From Neptuniibacter pectenicola (GTDB lineage: Bacteria > Pseudomonadota > Gammaproteobacteria > Pseudomonadales > Balneatricaceae): a stretch of 64,000 nt of DNA. The first letter of the stretch is position 1; each line of letters starts with the position of its first letter. The DNA lies in assembly GCF_001597735.1 (NCBI RefSeq), contig NZ_LUTS01000003.1, forward strand, positions 289,677 to 353,676. Direction: 5' to 3'. Both the position numbers and the translations under genes were made by a program. The notes beneath the pieces are model-generated. The model was not told where the DNA came from. It saw only the letters and a list, made by a program, of their open reading frames with translations, and made no database searches. Shown piece by piece: positions 1-7,678 of the stretch.

Positions 1-987
1 GCCAATGCGGGCTTCATCGACTGCGCGGATAGATTGCAGTAAACCGGGGAGACCCATGACAGCACTGGTGCTAGCCCCTGCGAGTAGGCCTAGTACTAAA
101 GGCGTGCTTGCCCCTCCTGTAATGATACCTACCGCTATGCCGGCCGTGATACCAGAAATTGACCGTACCCAACTTTCGGTACTGAGTTGTGATTCACCTC
201 GGCTGACGGCTTGATTGATACAGAGAACAATAAAGCTGCTTTGGCTCGCGCCGAGTGAGCGGATAAGGCTCTCTTTTGCGCCGGGAAGCTGGGAGATAGT
301 TTTAAACAAGTTTTGCGGGGCGATAATACGAAAGTTTTCGAGGGTGTCAGTTATAAGGCGGCTGGTGGCGCGAATGCCGCTTGCCATTCTATCGCTGCTG
401 TCGAGGGCGACGACTGATTCTATTCCTAGCCCATCCATCAGCTGTTGTCCTGCTTGTTGCGTGGTTGGGTTGGATGAGGTGACCATGGCTCTTAGACGGT
501 CTCTCCATGTGCTGAGTTGAGCTTCATTAGATGCCAGCGCATTGAGTGATCTAACTGCTTGATCCATCATGCTGACCGCTTGGGAGTGGGTTTCCCAGGC
601 GAGTTGACCGCTTAACGAGTCTCTAACTTTATCGCGTAGGAATACATTAAGGGTGCCCCGATGATCTTGACTCATGTTCGCGTAGCGGCGTCCGATGGCA
701 TTCCAGATGTTATTGTTGACTTGGTCTTGAGTGTGGCTGGCCGCAAAGGTTCTAAATGCTTGGGCGCGAAGGGCTCGGTTAAATGAATCGGTATGGTCGA
801 CGTAGTGTTCAAGGCTGTTAACCGAATCCCAGAAGTAACCCTCATCAATAGGGTGCGCACTAAGCGTGGCGACAATGCGATCAAATGCATTAATCGTGAG
901 TGATTGTTGGGGCGTAATTCGGTTGTTTAAACCATCGCTACCGGCGCGGGATAGGGCGGCCGAAACGTCGTGTCCTGGATTGCACAT
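1..987 (-). CDS. Unrecognised protein with Gly-rich hydrophobic stretch, last gene of paralogue cluster (partial)
   Basis: The reading frame opens at an ATG at 987 behind a strong AGGAGG site and stays open for 329 codons to the window edge, so the C-terminus is missing. I do not recognise the family. The first 250 or so residues look helical and soluble, with no signal peptide. Around residues 275-315 comes a Gly/Ala/Ile-rich hydrophobic stretch (SISGITAGIAVGII, then LVLGLLAGASTSAVMG) that could be a helical hairpin inserting into a membrane or packing inside an assembly. It is the most downstream gene of the leftward cluster, 92 bp after the preceding gene. A pore-former, tape-measure-like or scaffold role is conceivable, but nothing in the sequence decides it. 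Confidence 0.7.
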   Translation of the reverse strand, partial: MCNPGHDVSAALSRAGSDGLNNRITPQQSLTINAFDRIVATLSAHPIDEGYFWDSVNSLEHYVDHTDSFNRALRAQAFRTFAASHTQDQVNNNIWNAIGRRYANMSQDHRGTLNVFLRDKVRDSLSGQLAWETHSQAVSMMDQAVRSLNALASNEAQLSTWRDRLRAMVTSSNPTTQQAGQQLMDGLGIESVVALDSSDRMASGIRATSRLITDTLENFRIIAPQNLFKTISQLPGAKESLIRSLGASQSSFIVLCINQAVSRGESQLSTESWVRSISGITAGIAVGIITGGASTPLVLGLLAGASTSAVMGLPGLLQSIRAVDEARIG

Positions 988-1079
988 GTTGCCTCCTTAT
1001 GGCGATTTATAGCCAAAATTTTTATCGTTTTTTACTGCATTTGATCCATCAATGTTGTGCTGAAAATGTTTCGTTTTAG

Positions 1080-1388
1080 CTAGTCAGTTATCTGTCCATT
1101 ATTAATGGCGCGCTCTATGCTCGGTGTTAATTGCTCAGACAGTGAGCTGAGTTGGGACGCGTCTAAATTACTTAAAGCACTTAGTTTATGTAGGGAACCC
1201 TGTAAGGCTGAGCTGTCGGCTACGTCGTTTTGTCTAGGGTCGGAAAATGTAGTGCCAAGTGAACTTAATAGTTGTTCGACATTGGGTGTTGGCGGGCTCG
1301 ATCCGTTTGGGCTTTGTGCGGGTTGCTGCGATGGGTTGGCAAGGCGGCGTAGCAGGTTAGCGAGCTGAGGGGCTGAAATATTCATCAT
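1080..1388 (-). CDS. Small Ser/Gln/Pro-rich protein of paralogue cluster
   Basis: A 102-residue protein of unknown function. A GTG at 1394 gives two more residues, but the ATG at 1388 (or 1385) sits better behind a weak GCGAG site. It starts with MMNISAPQLANLLRRL, continues through a disordered Ser/Gln/Pro-rich linker, and ends with a helical segment containing SNLDASQLSSLSEQLTPSIE. It has no signal peptide and no Cys. It follows the gene at 1398 by about 9 bp and so is probably cotranscribed. The alternating short helices suggest an adaptor or tether, which is inference only. Confidence 0.6.
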   Translation of the reverse strand: MMNISAPQLANLLRRLANPSQQPAQSPNGSSPPTPNVEQLLSSLGTTFSDPRQNDVADSSALQGSLHKLSALSNLDASQLSSLSEQLTPSIERAINNGQITD

Positions 1389-1397
1389 ATACACTCG

Positions 1398-1976
1398 CTA
1401 AATCTTTAGGGTTAAGACCTGATCAGCTTCTATCAGTTCACCTGCCTGAGGATCGGTGGTGGTGACGATTTTGCTATCAGATACGTTTTTAGGGCTGAAG
1501 TTGTAACTAATACCTAAGCGTTGGAGTAGCACTTTTGCGGTGGCTAAAGGTTGCCCGATTATATTCGGGACAATGTTAAGATCATCCACCTGTGTGGGGG
1601 CGGGCACCGGTAGGAATTTAATGGTTAGTTTGCTACTGGCCTGTACATTAAAATCATATTGATTCTGGTAGCTTGCATCGACCGTGGTGCCTTGTAGTTC
1701 AGTAGTTGTTTTACCATTGCTGTCTAAGGTTTGTCTAAGTGAGAGCGCCATATTGATCTCAGCGGTGGCCTCTGGAATGACATACCATGTTGGGCGATAG
1801 CCGATGTTTCTTAACTCAGTGATGGTTTCGTCATCACTGCGGTAGATTTCCTTCATGTTCTCAAGTGTTCTAGCATCGATGGCGTACTGAGCATTTGCGA
1901 TGCCTGTACCAATTTCGGCGACCATGTCACCAAGGGGTGCTGCTAACACATCCTGAAAGATATTCTTTTGTGACAT
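1398..1976 (-). CDS. DUF2589-like paralogue with C-terminal PASTA domain
   Basis: A 192-residue protein without a signal peptide. Residues 10-35 carry the cluster motif (AAPLGDMVAEIGTGIANAQ, then Y-x-ID), followed at about 55-80 by the strand motif NIGYRPTWYVIPEATAEINMALS. A repeat of the family ending, YQNQYDFNVQASSKLTIKFLPVP, lies near 105-127. Residues 133-192 form a PASTA-type domain (VPNIIGQPLATAKVLLQRLG, then DPQAGELIEADQVLTLKI), a module normally found outside the cell on Ser/Thr kinases and penicillin-binding proteins. Here it is on an apparently cytoplasmic protein. Start ATG follows AGGAGC. The family name rests on remembered motif spacing and has not been searched. Confidence 0.75.
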   Translation of the reverse strand: MSQKNIFQDVLAAPLGDMVAEIGTGIANAQYAIDARTLENMKEIYRSDDETITELRNIGYRPTWYVIPEATAEINMALSLRQTLDSNGKTTTELQGTTVDASYQNQYDFNVQASSKLTIKFLPVPAPTQVDDLNIVPNIIGQPLATAKVLLQRLGISYNFSPKNVSDSKIVTTTDPQAGELIEADQVLTLKI

Positions 1977-1978
1977 GT

Positions 1979-3091
1979 TTAAGCTCCTGTACTGGGGGAA
2001 ACCCCGATAATTAACATGATTTCAGTGTCGGGATCGATTGCAGCGCCTGCTTTTGGCGCTTGGCTAATAATTTTTCCGGTTTCACTTTGTTGCTCTTTTG
2101 TCAGTTGCTGGTTGTACCACTGGGCATCGAGCTGCATCTCTTCGAGTCTTCGGTTTGCCAAGCTGCGGGTGTAGCCTGTTAAATCCGGCATTTTGGTTTT
2201 GTGTGGCGTAACCGTTTCTTGATGGCCTGGCACGTCTAAGTCGAGTATCAGTGTTGAGAGCATGGCGGGGTCAATTAGGGTCAGGCTGTTCGAGTCTTTA
2301 ACCAGTCGTATTTTGTCTTTGCTGCTGCCGGGCAGTACTTTTAGATCCATGCGTGCACTTTTTAACTGGAAACGCCCGTTATTGTCATGGTCCGCTTTGT
2401 TCAGGGCGGCCATGGCGGATGAGATCATTTCGTCTTTACTGAGCTCTTCTGTTTTTAAGGTTGCTTTGGCATTGGGGTCGATTCGTTCGAGCTCTTTAAT
2501 ACGGTTCTCTTTGCCTTTGAGCTGTTCGGTTAGGTTTTTGTTGTGTAGCTGAAGCGTCGACAGTTGCTTTGTTAGGGCAGGGTCTATTTTTGGGTTTTGA
2601 GTGACCTTTCGTAACTGGTCAATTTCAAGTTTTAGCGTAGATTCCGCTTTTTTACTGGCTTGTAGCTGTTTTTCGAGTGTTTGATTAGAGACTTTAAGCG
2701 TGTTTAGTTGTTTTAGGCTTTCGGGGTTAGCTTTAGTTGTGACGCCAGTTATTGATGATGGAATCGTATGAAAGATGGTGTTGGCAACGGTTAGAACGGG
2801 GGTGAAGCTGACTTTTACGTTTCCAAAATCCAGTTTGCTGCTGCTGTAGCTTTTAGGTGTGTTGGTGAGATTTAACCAGTTGTTCTTATGCAAGGTACGA
2901 AGAAGTACACGTGGTAAGTAATCACTTACTTTCGTGCTGCTTTGGGCTTTAAATTGACCATTTGCTAGGGTTTTTCCTGAGGCTATACTTTTTATACGGC
3001 CGTTTGCCGCGTAGAAACAGACATCTACTGTGGCATTGTTTAAGGCTTTGCCGTTACTATCAAGAAGTTTGGCTGTAATTGTCAGTGCCAT
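1979..3091 (-). CDS. Ig-like, coiled-coil and PASTA multidomain protein
   Basis: A 370-residue protein preceded by AGGAG. Residues 1-105 look like a beta-sandwich of the Ig/carboxypeptidase-regulatory type (MALTITAKLLDSNGKALNNA, later LANGQFKA). Residues 120-205 are a coiled coil rich in Leu, Gln and Lys. Residues 215-290 begin with SKDEMISSAMAALNKADHDN and end in a strand-rich segment (ARMDLKVLPG, LILDLDVPG), possibly a degenerate version of the paralogues' core. Residues 298-362 form a PASTA-like domain (MPDLTGYTRSLANRRLEEM, then SQAPKAGAAIDPDTEIMLII). It has no signal peptide. It lies 2 bp upstream of the other PASTA-bearing gene, which suggests that the two products act together. Confidence 0.72.
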   Translation of the reverse strand: MALTITAKLLDSNGKALNNATVDVCFYAANGRIKSIASGKTLANGQFKAQSSTKVSDYLPRVLLRTLHKNNWLNLTNTPKSYSSSKLDFGNVKVSFTPVLTVANTIFHTIPSSITGVTTKANPESLKQLNTLKVSNQTLEKQLQASKKAESTLKLEIDQLRKVTQNPKIDPALTKQLSTLQLHNKNLTEQLKGKENRIKELERIDPNAKATLKTEELSKDEMISSAMAALNKADHDNNGRFQLKSARMDLKVLPGSSKDKIRLVKDSNSLTLIDPAMLSTLILDLDVPGHQETVTPHKTKMPDLTGYTRSLANRRLEEMQLDAQWYNQQLTKEQQSETGKIISQAPKAGAAIDPDTEIMLIIGVSPSTGA

Positions 3092-3101
3092 TATTTATCT
3101 C

Positions 3102-3749
3102 CTATTGATGTCTGTATAGCAGTGTTTCGGTTTGCGAAAACAGGTCGGCGCTGATGGCGATAATCTGGTTTTTGGGTTCGGTCTTGGCTATGTTGAGTTG
3201 GCATGAGGCGTAGCCTTGGGCGTCCAGTGTTAATGTGGCCAAACTGAGCTGAGTCCCTCTATTTAGCCCGCCTCGCTGCTCCTGTTTGTTGAGCTTTGCG
3301 GAGAGTTCGCGGTCGATATTTATTTCGACCACACTGTTACTTAACGGCTCTCCTAAACTGTTGCGGCCACGTACTTCTAATTTGACGCGGGAGGTGGATG
3401 ATTTTTCCGCTGATAATATGATGACCGGGGTTGGGCGACCTGAGTCTATAGGGGTGGCGACCATGACGCCGCGAATGACACTGCTGGCGCTTTGGGTCTG
3501 GTTTGTGGGTGATGATGGCCTAAACGCCAGTTTTGTTTTACTGCTTTGTTTTGCGCTCGATGATGAGGTTGAGGTCATATCTAGCTTTAGCTCAAATTCC
3601 ATTTTGGGAATATGGTAAACCAGTGCCTCTTGACCGTATGCATTGAGTACAGGTGCGCGATTAAGCCGACTTTGCGCTTGGGTTAGGCCGTCAGCCAAGT
3701 TGATCAGGAAATCATCTAAATTTTGCCCTTGGGCAACCTGATTTGACAT
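3102..3749 (-). CDS. Divergent DUF2589-like paralogue with Ig-like C-terminus
   Basis: A 215-residue protein. Its N-terminus is a diverged member of the local paralogue family: LDDFLINLADGLTQAQSRLN at about 11-30 matches the position of the AIAxAQYELD motif, and VYHIPKMEFELKLDMT at about 44-59 matches FYHFTETEMEFKVTIS of the gene at 6373. After a Ser/Thr-rich linker (60-90), residues 105-210 form a strand-rich Ig-like domain (VKLEVRGRNSLGEPLSNSVV, later LTLDAQGYASCQLNI). It has no signal peptide. It keeps the first two family motifs but lacks the Pro-rich ending. The start ATG is preceded by TGGAG. Confidence 0.7.
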   Translation of the reverse strand: MSNQVAQGQNLDDFLINLADGLTQAQSRLNRAPVLNAYGQEALVYHIPKMEFELKLDMTSTSSSSAKQSSKTKLAFRPSSPTNQTQSASSVIRGVMVATPIDSGRPTPVIILSAEKSSTSRVKLEVRGRNSLGEPLSNSVVEINIDRELSAKLNKQEQRGGLNRGTQLSLATLTLDAQGYASCQLNIAKTEPKNQIIAISADLFSQTETLLYRHQ

Positions 3750-3776
3750 GTTATCTACTCCACCAATTCATTGGAT

Positions 3777-4667
3777 CTAAAATCCCCAGCGGGCACTTTC
3801 AGCTCGCTTGTCCATGTGTTTTTGCAGTGCGCGTTGTCGCCGTTTCTCATCGTTTAGCTGCTGTTGGCGCTCTTCTTCTTTTCTGCGAGCTACGCGTTCT
3901 TGATGTCTGTTTTGCCGTTGTTCGAGTTCTTTATCCGCCGTCATTTTTTTAGTGTCGAGTGCAGAATCGATCGGTTTTTGTTTGAGCCTTTCTTCCCGTA
4001 GTAGGTAGTCGGCTAAACGTTGTTTGTTTTCTAATGCCACTTTTTGCGCTTGCTGTTTTTGCATCTCTATACGTTGTTGCTCAGCGGCAATACGTTTTAA
4101 TGCGTCCTGTCTTTGTTGCGCGAGGCGTTGCTGCCGTTCTCGCTGTAATGCTTCGTTGCGTTGTCGTTGCAACTGTTGTTGACTTAGGGCCTCACGTTTT
4201 AGCTGATCCAGTTTTTGCTGGCGCTGTTGTTTGTTTTTATGCTCAATTTTTTTGCGAATGAGCTGGTCCATCTTTAGGGCTTTCGCTTGGTTCTCTTTTT
4301 TCTCTTCTTGCTTACGTTTTAGCTTTAATTGTTCCAGCCACCTTTTTTTCTGCTCGGCTTGTAGTAGTTCTATTTTTACCGCTTGCTTGTCTTTTAGGCG
4401 TGATTTAGCTGTGTGAACGGGCATGGGGAAACGTAAGCTGTCCCAGCTGTTCTCCTCTGCTTTTGATCGGCCTAATAACTGACCCATCTCCTGCTCAAGG
4501 GTTTGGTGGTGAGCGATGAGTTGTTTTAGCTCATCTGAAACCTGATCCAGTTGAAGTAGGTCTGAGAGTGACTTTTTATCGCTGTCGCCAGGTAGTGCAG
4601 GCGAAGAGAGAGGGGAGGGGGTACCCTCCTCTTCCAGCAGGTCGTTCCAGTCTAGATAATCACTCAT
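3777..4667 (-). CDS. Long charged coiled-coil protein of paralogue cluster
   Basis: A 296-residue protein dominated from about residue 95 to the end by an uninterrupted Lys/Arg/Gln/Glu-rich helix (for example QQQLQRQRNEALQRERQQRL), predicted by composition to be a coiled coil or single alpha-helix. The N-terminal 60 residues are acidic (MSDYLDWNDLLEEEG) and Ser/Pro-containing. It ends with ARWGF. I recognise no enzyme motif. Similar charged helices occur in TolA-like spacers and cytoskeletal proteins, but composition alone cannot assign homology. It lies between two paralogue genes, with a 12-bp gap to the gene upstream, and may be a rod or spacer of the assembly. Confidence 0.68.
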   Translation of the reverse strand: MSDYLDWNDLLEEEGTPSPLSSPALPGDSDKKSLSDLLQLDQVSDELKQLIAHHQTLEQEMGQLLGRSKAEENSWDSLRFPMPVHTAKSRLKDKQAVKIELLQAEQKKRWLEQLKLKRKQEEKKENQAKALKMDQLIRKKIEHKNKQQRQQKLDQLKREALSQQQLQRQRNEALQRERQQRLAQQRQDALKRIAAEQQRIEMQKQQAQKVALENKQRLADYLLREERLKQKPIDSALDTKKMTADKELEQRQNRHQERVARRKEEERQQQLNDEKRRQRALQKHMDKRAESARWGF

Positions 4668-4679
4668 CGTTTCGACTTC

Positions 4680-5237
4680 TTACTCTGCGTCAGGTTTGTT
4701 ACGTTCAACAATCGCCCTAATGCGTTCTTCTAAAACGGCAGGGGGCGGTGTCGGCATAATGCGGCTTCGCATTAAGCTAGAGCCTTCTGCCGAGTAGTTG
4801 TATTTGTTGGCATAGCGAGCACTGACGGAGGTGGTTCTCACTTTGGCATGTGCGCCTATGATAAAACCGGTCGCTGTCGCGCTTACCGATTTGCTCGAAC
4901 TCTTACGTTCGAACTCGGACTGTTCGGTAAAACTGATCGAGATTTTTATCTCTATGGTGGTGTCGGTAAATTGATAAAATGTTGGGGTGAAACCAAGTTC
5001 AATTAAGGACATTTTCTGGCCATCAAAATGAACAAGGGATTCCTTTTTGGTGACGGATGTGGTGCCTGTAATGGGATCTATTTCGGTGACTTCATATTCA
5101 CCGCTCATCATCTGGGCAAGGCGTAGACCGCTTTCATCCATGGCATATTGTGCTTCTGCGATCGCCATTCCCATACCGGTGATCATTTCACCAAAAGGGA
5201 CATCACTCAATTCACGTCCAATGCTTCTGCGAGGCAT
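4680..5237 (-). CDS. DUF2589-like paralogue
   Basis: A 185-residue protein with all three family motifs. They are DVPFGEMITGMGMAIAEAQ at about 12-30, IELGFTPTFYQFTDTTIEIK at about 79-98, and KYNYSAEGSSLMRSRIMP followed by TPPPAVLEERIRAIVE at about 143-177. It is closest to the neighbour at 5266 (shared GRELxxVPxGEMI and PTFYQFT). The PF-G-E-M-I ... A-x-x-x-A-Q spacing matches what I remember of DUF2589 N-termini. It has no signal peptide or Cys and is probably cytoplasmic. Start ATG has AGGAG 9 bp upstream. The gap to the gene at 5266 is 28 bp. Confidence 0.78.
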   Translation of the reverse strand: MPRRSIGRELSDVPFGEMITGMGMAIAEAQYAMDESGLRLAQMMSGEYEVTEIDPITGTTSVTKKESLVHFDGQKMSLIELGFTPTFYQFTDTTIEIKISISFTEQSEFERKSSSKSVSATATGFIIGAHAKVRTTSVSARYANKYNYSAEGSSLMRSRIMPTPPPAVLEERIRAIVERNKPDAE

Positions 5238-5265
5238 AATCTATTGCTCCTATATTAGTTTGACA

Positions 5266-5838
5266 TTAGGTCTCATCGGATAGGTTGTCATTATCGAGTA
5301 GCGCACGAACACGCTCTTCAAACATAGCCGGTGCAGGAATTGGGACTAAGTTACAGCGCAGTAAACTGGCCCCTTCAGCGCTGTAGTTGTATTTGCTTGA
5401 GTAGGTGGCATCGACGGTGGTTGTCCCCACTTTTGTTTTACTGCCAAATAAGCGACCAAAGAAACTTGAGCTTTTTTTGTAGTTGTCTCGGCTGCTATTG
5501 GTTGTGGTTGTACGTTCAATTTCACGGGACATTTTGATCGCAATTTTTACTTCAATAATATTGTTGGTGAACTGGTAAAAGGTCGGCGAGAAACCGAGCT
5601 CCATCATGCTGAGTTTTTGTGATTTACCCTCTTCATCTTTACCAAAATAAACCCGCGTATCTTCTGTGCCGGTGATGTTGCCGTTGTCATCGAGTATAGG
5701 TAATCGTCCGCCCATCATTTGGGCTACATGTACACTGGCTTGGTCGAGTTCATATTGTGCATCGGCAATGGCGAAAGCCATCTCTCGGATCATCTCCCCC
5801 ATGGGGACATTTAGTAGATCTCTTCCTATGTTTGACAT
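5266..5838 (-). CDS. DUF2589-like paralogue
   Basis: A 190-residue protein, the closest sibling of the product at 4680. The motifs are NVPMGEMIREMAFAIADAQ then YELD (about 10-32), MELGFSPTFYQFTNNIIEVK (about 80-99), and KYNYSAEGASLLRCNLVP then IPAPAMFEERVRALLD (about 149-182). A Ser/Lys-rich insertion (about 112-135, KKSSSFFGRLFGSKTK) separates the two strand-rich parts. The beta hairpin around it may be an exposed loop. Function is unknown. Start ATG is preceded by AGGAG. The 28-bp spacings on both sides are nearly the same, as expected from tandem duplication. Confidence 0.78.
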   Translation of the reverse strand: MSNIGRDLLNVPMGEMIREMAFAIADAQYELDQASVHVAQMMGGRLPILDDNGNITGTEDTRVYFGKDEEGKSQKLSMMELGFSPTFYQFTNNIIEVKIAIKMSREIERTTTTNSSRDNYKKSSSFFGRLFGSKTKVGTTTVDATYSSKYNYSAEGASLLRCNLVPIPAPAMFEERVRALLDNDNLSDET

Positions 5839-5866
5839 GATTTAACTCCTGTAAATATGCGCTAAT

Positions 5867-6358
5867 TTATTCGTTAGTATCATTATTGGTTGAGGTTGAT
5901 TGCCGACTGGCAAGCCAGTTTTGAAAAGCGTTTGGCGGTGGAATGGATGAAATACGTGCTGTAATTGAGCTGCTTGCTTCAGAAGAAAAGCTGTACTTGC
6001 TACTGAAGGATGCGCTCACGGTTGCAGCAAACATGACGAAATAGGCGGTTCCTCCGGCCATAACAGAGGTGCCAAAACTGGCTTCTGTGGTGGTTGAAGA
6101 GGAGAGGGATACTTTTAGATCGATGGTGGCTTCGGTGAAGTGATAAAACACGGGGGCAAAGCCAAGGCTAATCAGCGATTGTTTTTCGCCATTACCGACA
6201 TCGACACCGTGACCTTCAGCATCGCCGAGTTGCATCGCCATATTAATGGAGTTGAGATCAAGCTCACGCTGCGCTGATGCGATAGCCGTACCTAATTGGT
6301 TAAGGAGACCGGGCAGTGGAGATTGTTCTAAACTTGCCATCACTTTGTTATGTGACAT
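5867..6358 (-). CDS. Short DUF2589-like paralogue
   Basis: A 163-residue protein, the shortest paralogue. It has QSPLPGLLNQLGTAIASAQ then RELD at about 12-34, SLGFAPVFYHFTEATIDLK at about 64-82, and KYSFSSEASSSITARISS then IPPPNAFQNWL at about 121-149. The middle (about 85-115) is a Gly/Ala/Thr-rich hydrophobic segment (TSVMAGGTAYFVMFAATVSA) instead of the charged insertion of its siblings, so this copy may contact membrane or a hydrophobic partner. The tail is Ser/Thr/Asn-rich and probably disordered. The start ATG follows TGGAG. Confidence 0.75.
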   Translation of the reverse strand: MSHNKVMASLEQSPLPGLLNQLGTAIASAQRELDLNSINMAMQLGDAEGHGVDVGNGEKQSLISLGFAPVFYHFTEATIDLKVSLSSSTTTEASFGTSVMAGGTAYFVMFAATVSASFSSKYSFSSEASSSITARISSIPPPNAFQNWLASRQSTSTNNDTNE

Positions 6359-6372
6359 TTTAGTGCTCCAGG

Positions 6373-7005
6373 TTAGCCGTCGGTATCCGTGTCGCCATTG
6401 TCGGTCGGTGTGTCGTTATCTGCAGGTGTATCACTATCAGCTGGGTTAACCGGAATAGGGTCAACTAATGGCGCAGGGTTTGGCTCGGCTGAAATACGGC
6501 CACCGCCGTTGGCTGCGTGTGTTTTTATCGCATCCAAAAATGCTTGTGGAGGTGGTACTGAGCGCATGGTGGTTTTAATACGGGAGACGGCTTCCATATC
6601 AAACTCATATTTGTGGTGTAGGTCGAAAGAGATGCTGCCTGCAAATGCGACAGGGAAGCTTGAGTTTTCTTGTGTACCTGCTTCGAGCTCACCACCAATA
6701 TCTATCCCAGATTCAACGCGTACTGAAATGGTAACTTTGAACTCCATCTCTGTTTCAGTGAAGTGATAGAACTGTGGGATAAAACCGAGCTCAAGTAAGC
6801 TCCTGTCGCGAGGTACGCCTTGGGCATCGTTAAAGGTGACTTGTGTTTCACTAAGGAGCGTGGCGGCGCGTACTGAGGTTGCGTCAAGCTCATATTGTGC
6901 GGAGGCAATTGCTTTGGCTGTGTTCTCTATCAGTTTAGGGATAGGCACGTCCATGAGGGCCTGCCCCGGTGTCATGCCGGCGACTTCATTATCAAAATTC
7001 ATCAT
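6373..7005 (-). CDS. DUF2589-like paralogue with acidic Asp/Thr/Pro tail
   Basis: A 210-residue protein and the first paralogue in transcription order. It has MDVPIPKLIENTAKAIASAQ then YELD at about 18-41, LELGFIPQFYHFTETEMEFK at about 70-89, and KYEFDMEAVSRIKTTMRS then VPPPQAFLDAI at about 130-158. From about residue 170 the tail is low-complexity and acidic (repeats of DTPADND and DTPTDNGD). It may be a flexible or Ca2+-binding extension, which I infer from composition. The start is ATG ATG behind GGGAGAG. A 138-bp gap containing a palindrome separates it from the two-gene unit upstream. Confidence 0.76.
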   Translation of the reverse strand: MMNFDNEVAGMTPGQALMDVPIPKLIENTAKAIASAQYELDATSVRAATLLSETQVTFNDAQGVPRDRSLLELGFIPQFYHFTETEMEFKVTISVRVESGIDIGGELEAGTQENSSFPVAFAGSISFDLHHKYEFDMEAVSRIKTTMRSVPPPQAFLDAIKTHAANGGGRISAEPNPAPLVDPIPVNPADSDTPADNDTPTDNGDTDTDG

Positions 7006-7040
7006 ACTCTCCCTTTCTTGATCAGCGCGGAGCTAATCGC

Positions 7041-7058
7041 TTGATCTATACAGATCAA
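7041..7058. promoter_or_regulatory. 18-bp perfect-arm palindrome upstream of the paralogue genes
   Basis: TTGATC-TATACA-GATCAA lies in the 138-bp gap in front of the gene at 6373. The half-sites resemble FNR half-sites, but the spacing (N8 between TTGAT and ATCAA) is wrong for FNR/Anr (N4). Read on the minus strand it overlaps TATAGAT, a possible -10 element, so it would be well placed as an operator. The regulator is unknown. Confidence 0.4.
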
Positions 7059-7143
7059 TTGCGTTTGTTACTGCGGGTATGCAGTAAGAGAAATCCTTTC
7101 TACAGCAATGTATACATTCGTTTCAGCGCAAAAGCTGATAGGG

Positions 7144-7674
7144 CTAACTAAATGCTTTTGCGCCCTCCCGAACAAGTTGGTCGGAGAGATGGAATAGCCC
7201 CAAGCTTTGTTGTTCTTGTGTTAAACGGCCAGAGGATGCACTGCTATATCGGTTGATACGATTGATTACGGGTTGCAAACTGGTTTGTTGTTGAGCATTG
7301 CAGAGCGACAGAAGGTGTTTGTTTTGTGTGCTGAGTTGATTACGCATATCAAGTTTTATCAGCAAACACAGTTTTCTCATCTCAAGTGCAATGAGGTCTT
7401 TTTGGGCTTCGGCTGACAGTTCATCCGGCGCGTCTGTGTATTGGGCTAGGCTGTGTTCACAAATGTCGAGCGCGGTGTTCAGCTGCCCGCACAGCTCTAA
7501 AGATTCCATGCTCAATTCGGCCAAGTAGCGTTGCAATATTAGTTGAATGTTTTGCCGCATTGCCGCTTGGCTAAGTACATGAATGGCTTGTACTGCGGGC
7601 TCGTACTGTCGTCTTTTTAACAGCGAGGCGATCTCTTCTAGTGCCTTCGCGAATGTATTGGGTTTGGCATCCAT
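7144..7674 (-). CDS. Helical protein of paralogue cluster, unrecognised
   Basis: A 176-residue, almost entirely helical protein of unknown function. I chose the ATG at 7674 because GGGAG lies 8 bp before it and the gap to the upstream stop is then 4 bp. The ATG at 7698 would overlap the upstream gene by 20 bp. Residues 5-90 contain pairs of antiparallel-looking helices (FAKALEEIASLLKRRQYEPA, LNTALDICEHSLAQYTD) reminiscent of TPR-type repeats, but no repeat consensus is clear. There is no signal peptide or membrane segment. Tight coupling to the gene at 7679 suggests a partner of the L7/L12-like repeat protein. Confidence 0.68.
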   Translation of the reverse strand: MDAKPNTFAKALEEIASLLKRRQYEPAVQAIHVLSQAAMRQNIQLILQRYLAELSMESLELCGQLNTALDICEHSLAQYTDAPDELSAEAQKDLIALEMRKLCLLIKLDMRNQLSTQNKHLLSLCNAQQQTSLQPVINRINRYSSASSGRLTQEQQSLGLFHLSDQLVREGAKAFS

Positions 7675-7678
7675 GACA

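Noticed and set aside
5..520. Two rightward frames (69 and 101 codons) at the left edge
   Set aside because: They are antisense to the 329-codon leftward frame, which has a strong ribosome-binding site and continues the strand and style of the cluster.
3777..4667. Low-complexity frames on the + strand opposite the coiled-coil gene
   Set aside because: Repetitive Lys/Gln codons on the minus strand leave open frames on the other strand by composition. They have no ribosome-binding sites.
7041..7058. FNR box before the paralogue genes
   Set aside because: Half-sites look right, but the spacing is 8 instead of 4, so it is listed only as an unassigned palindrome.
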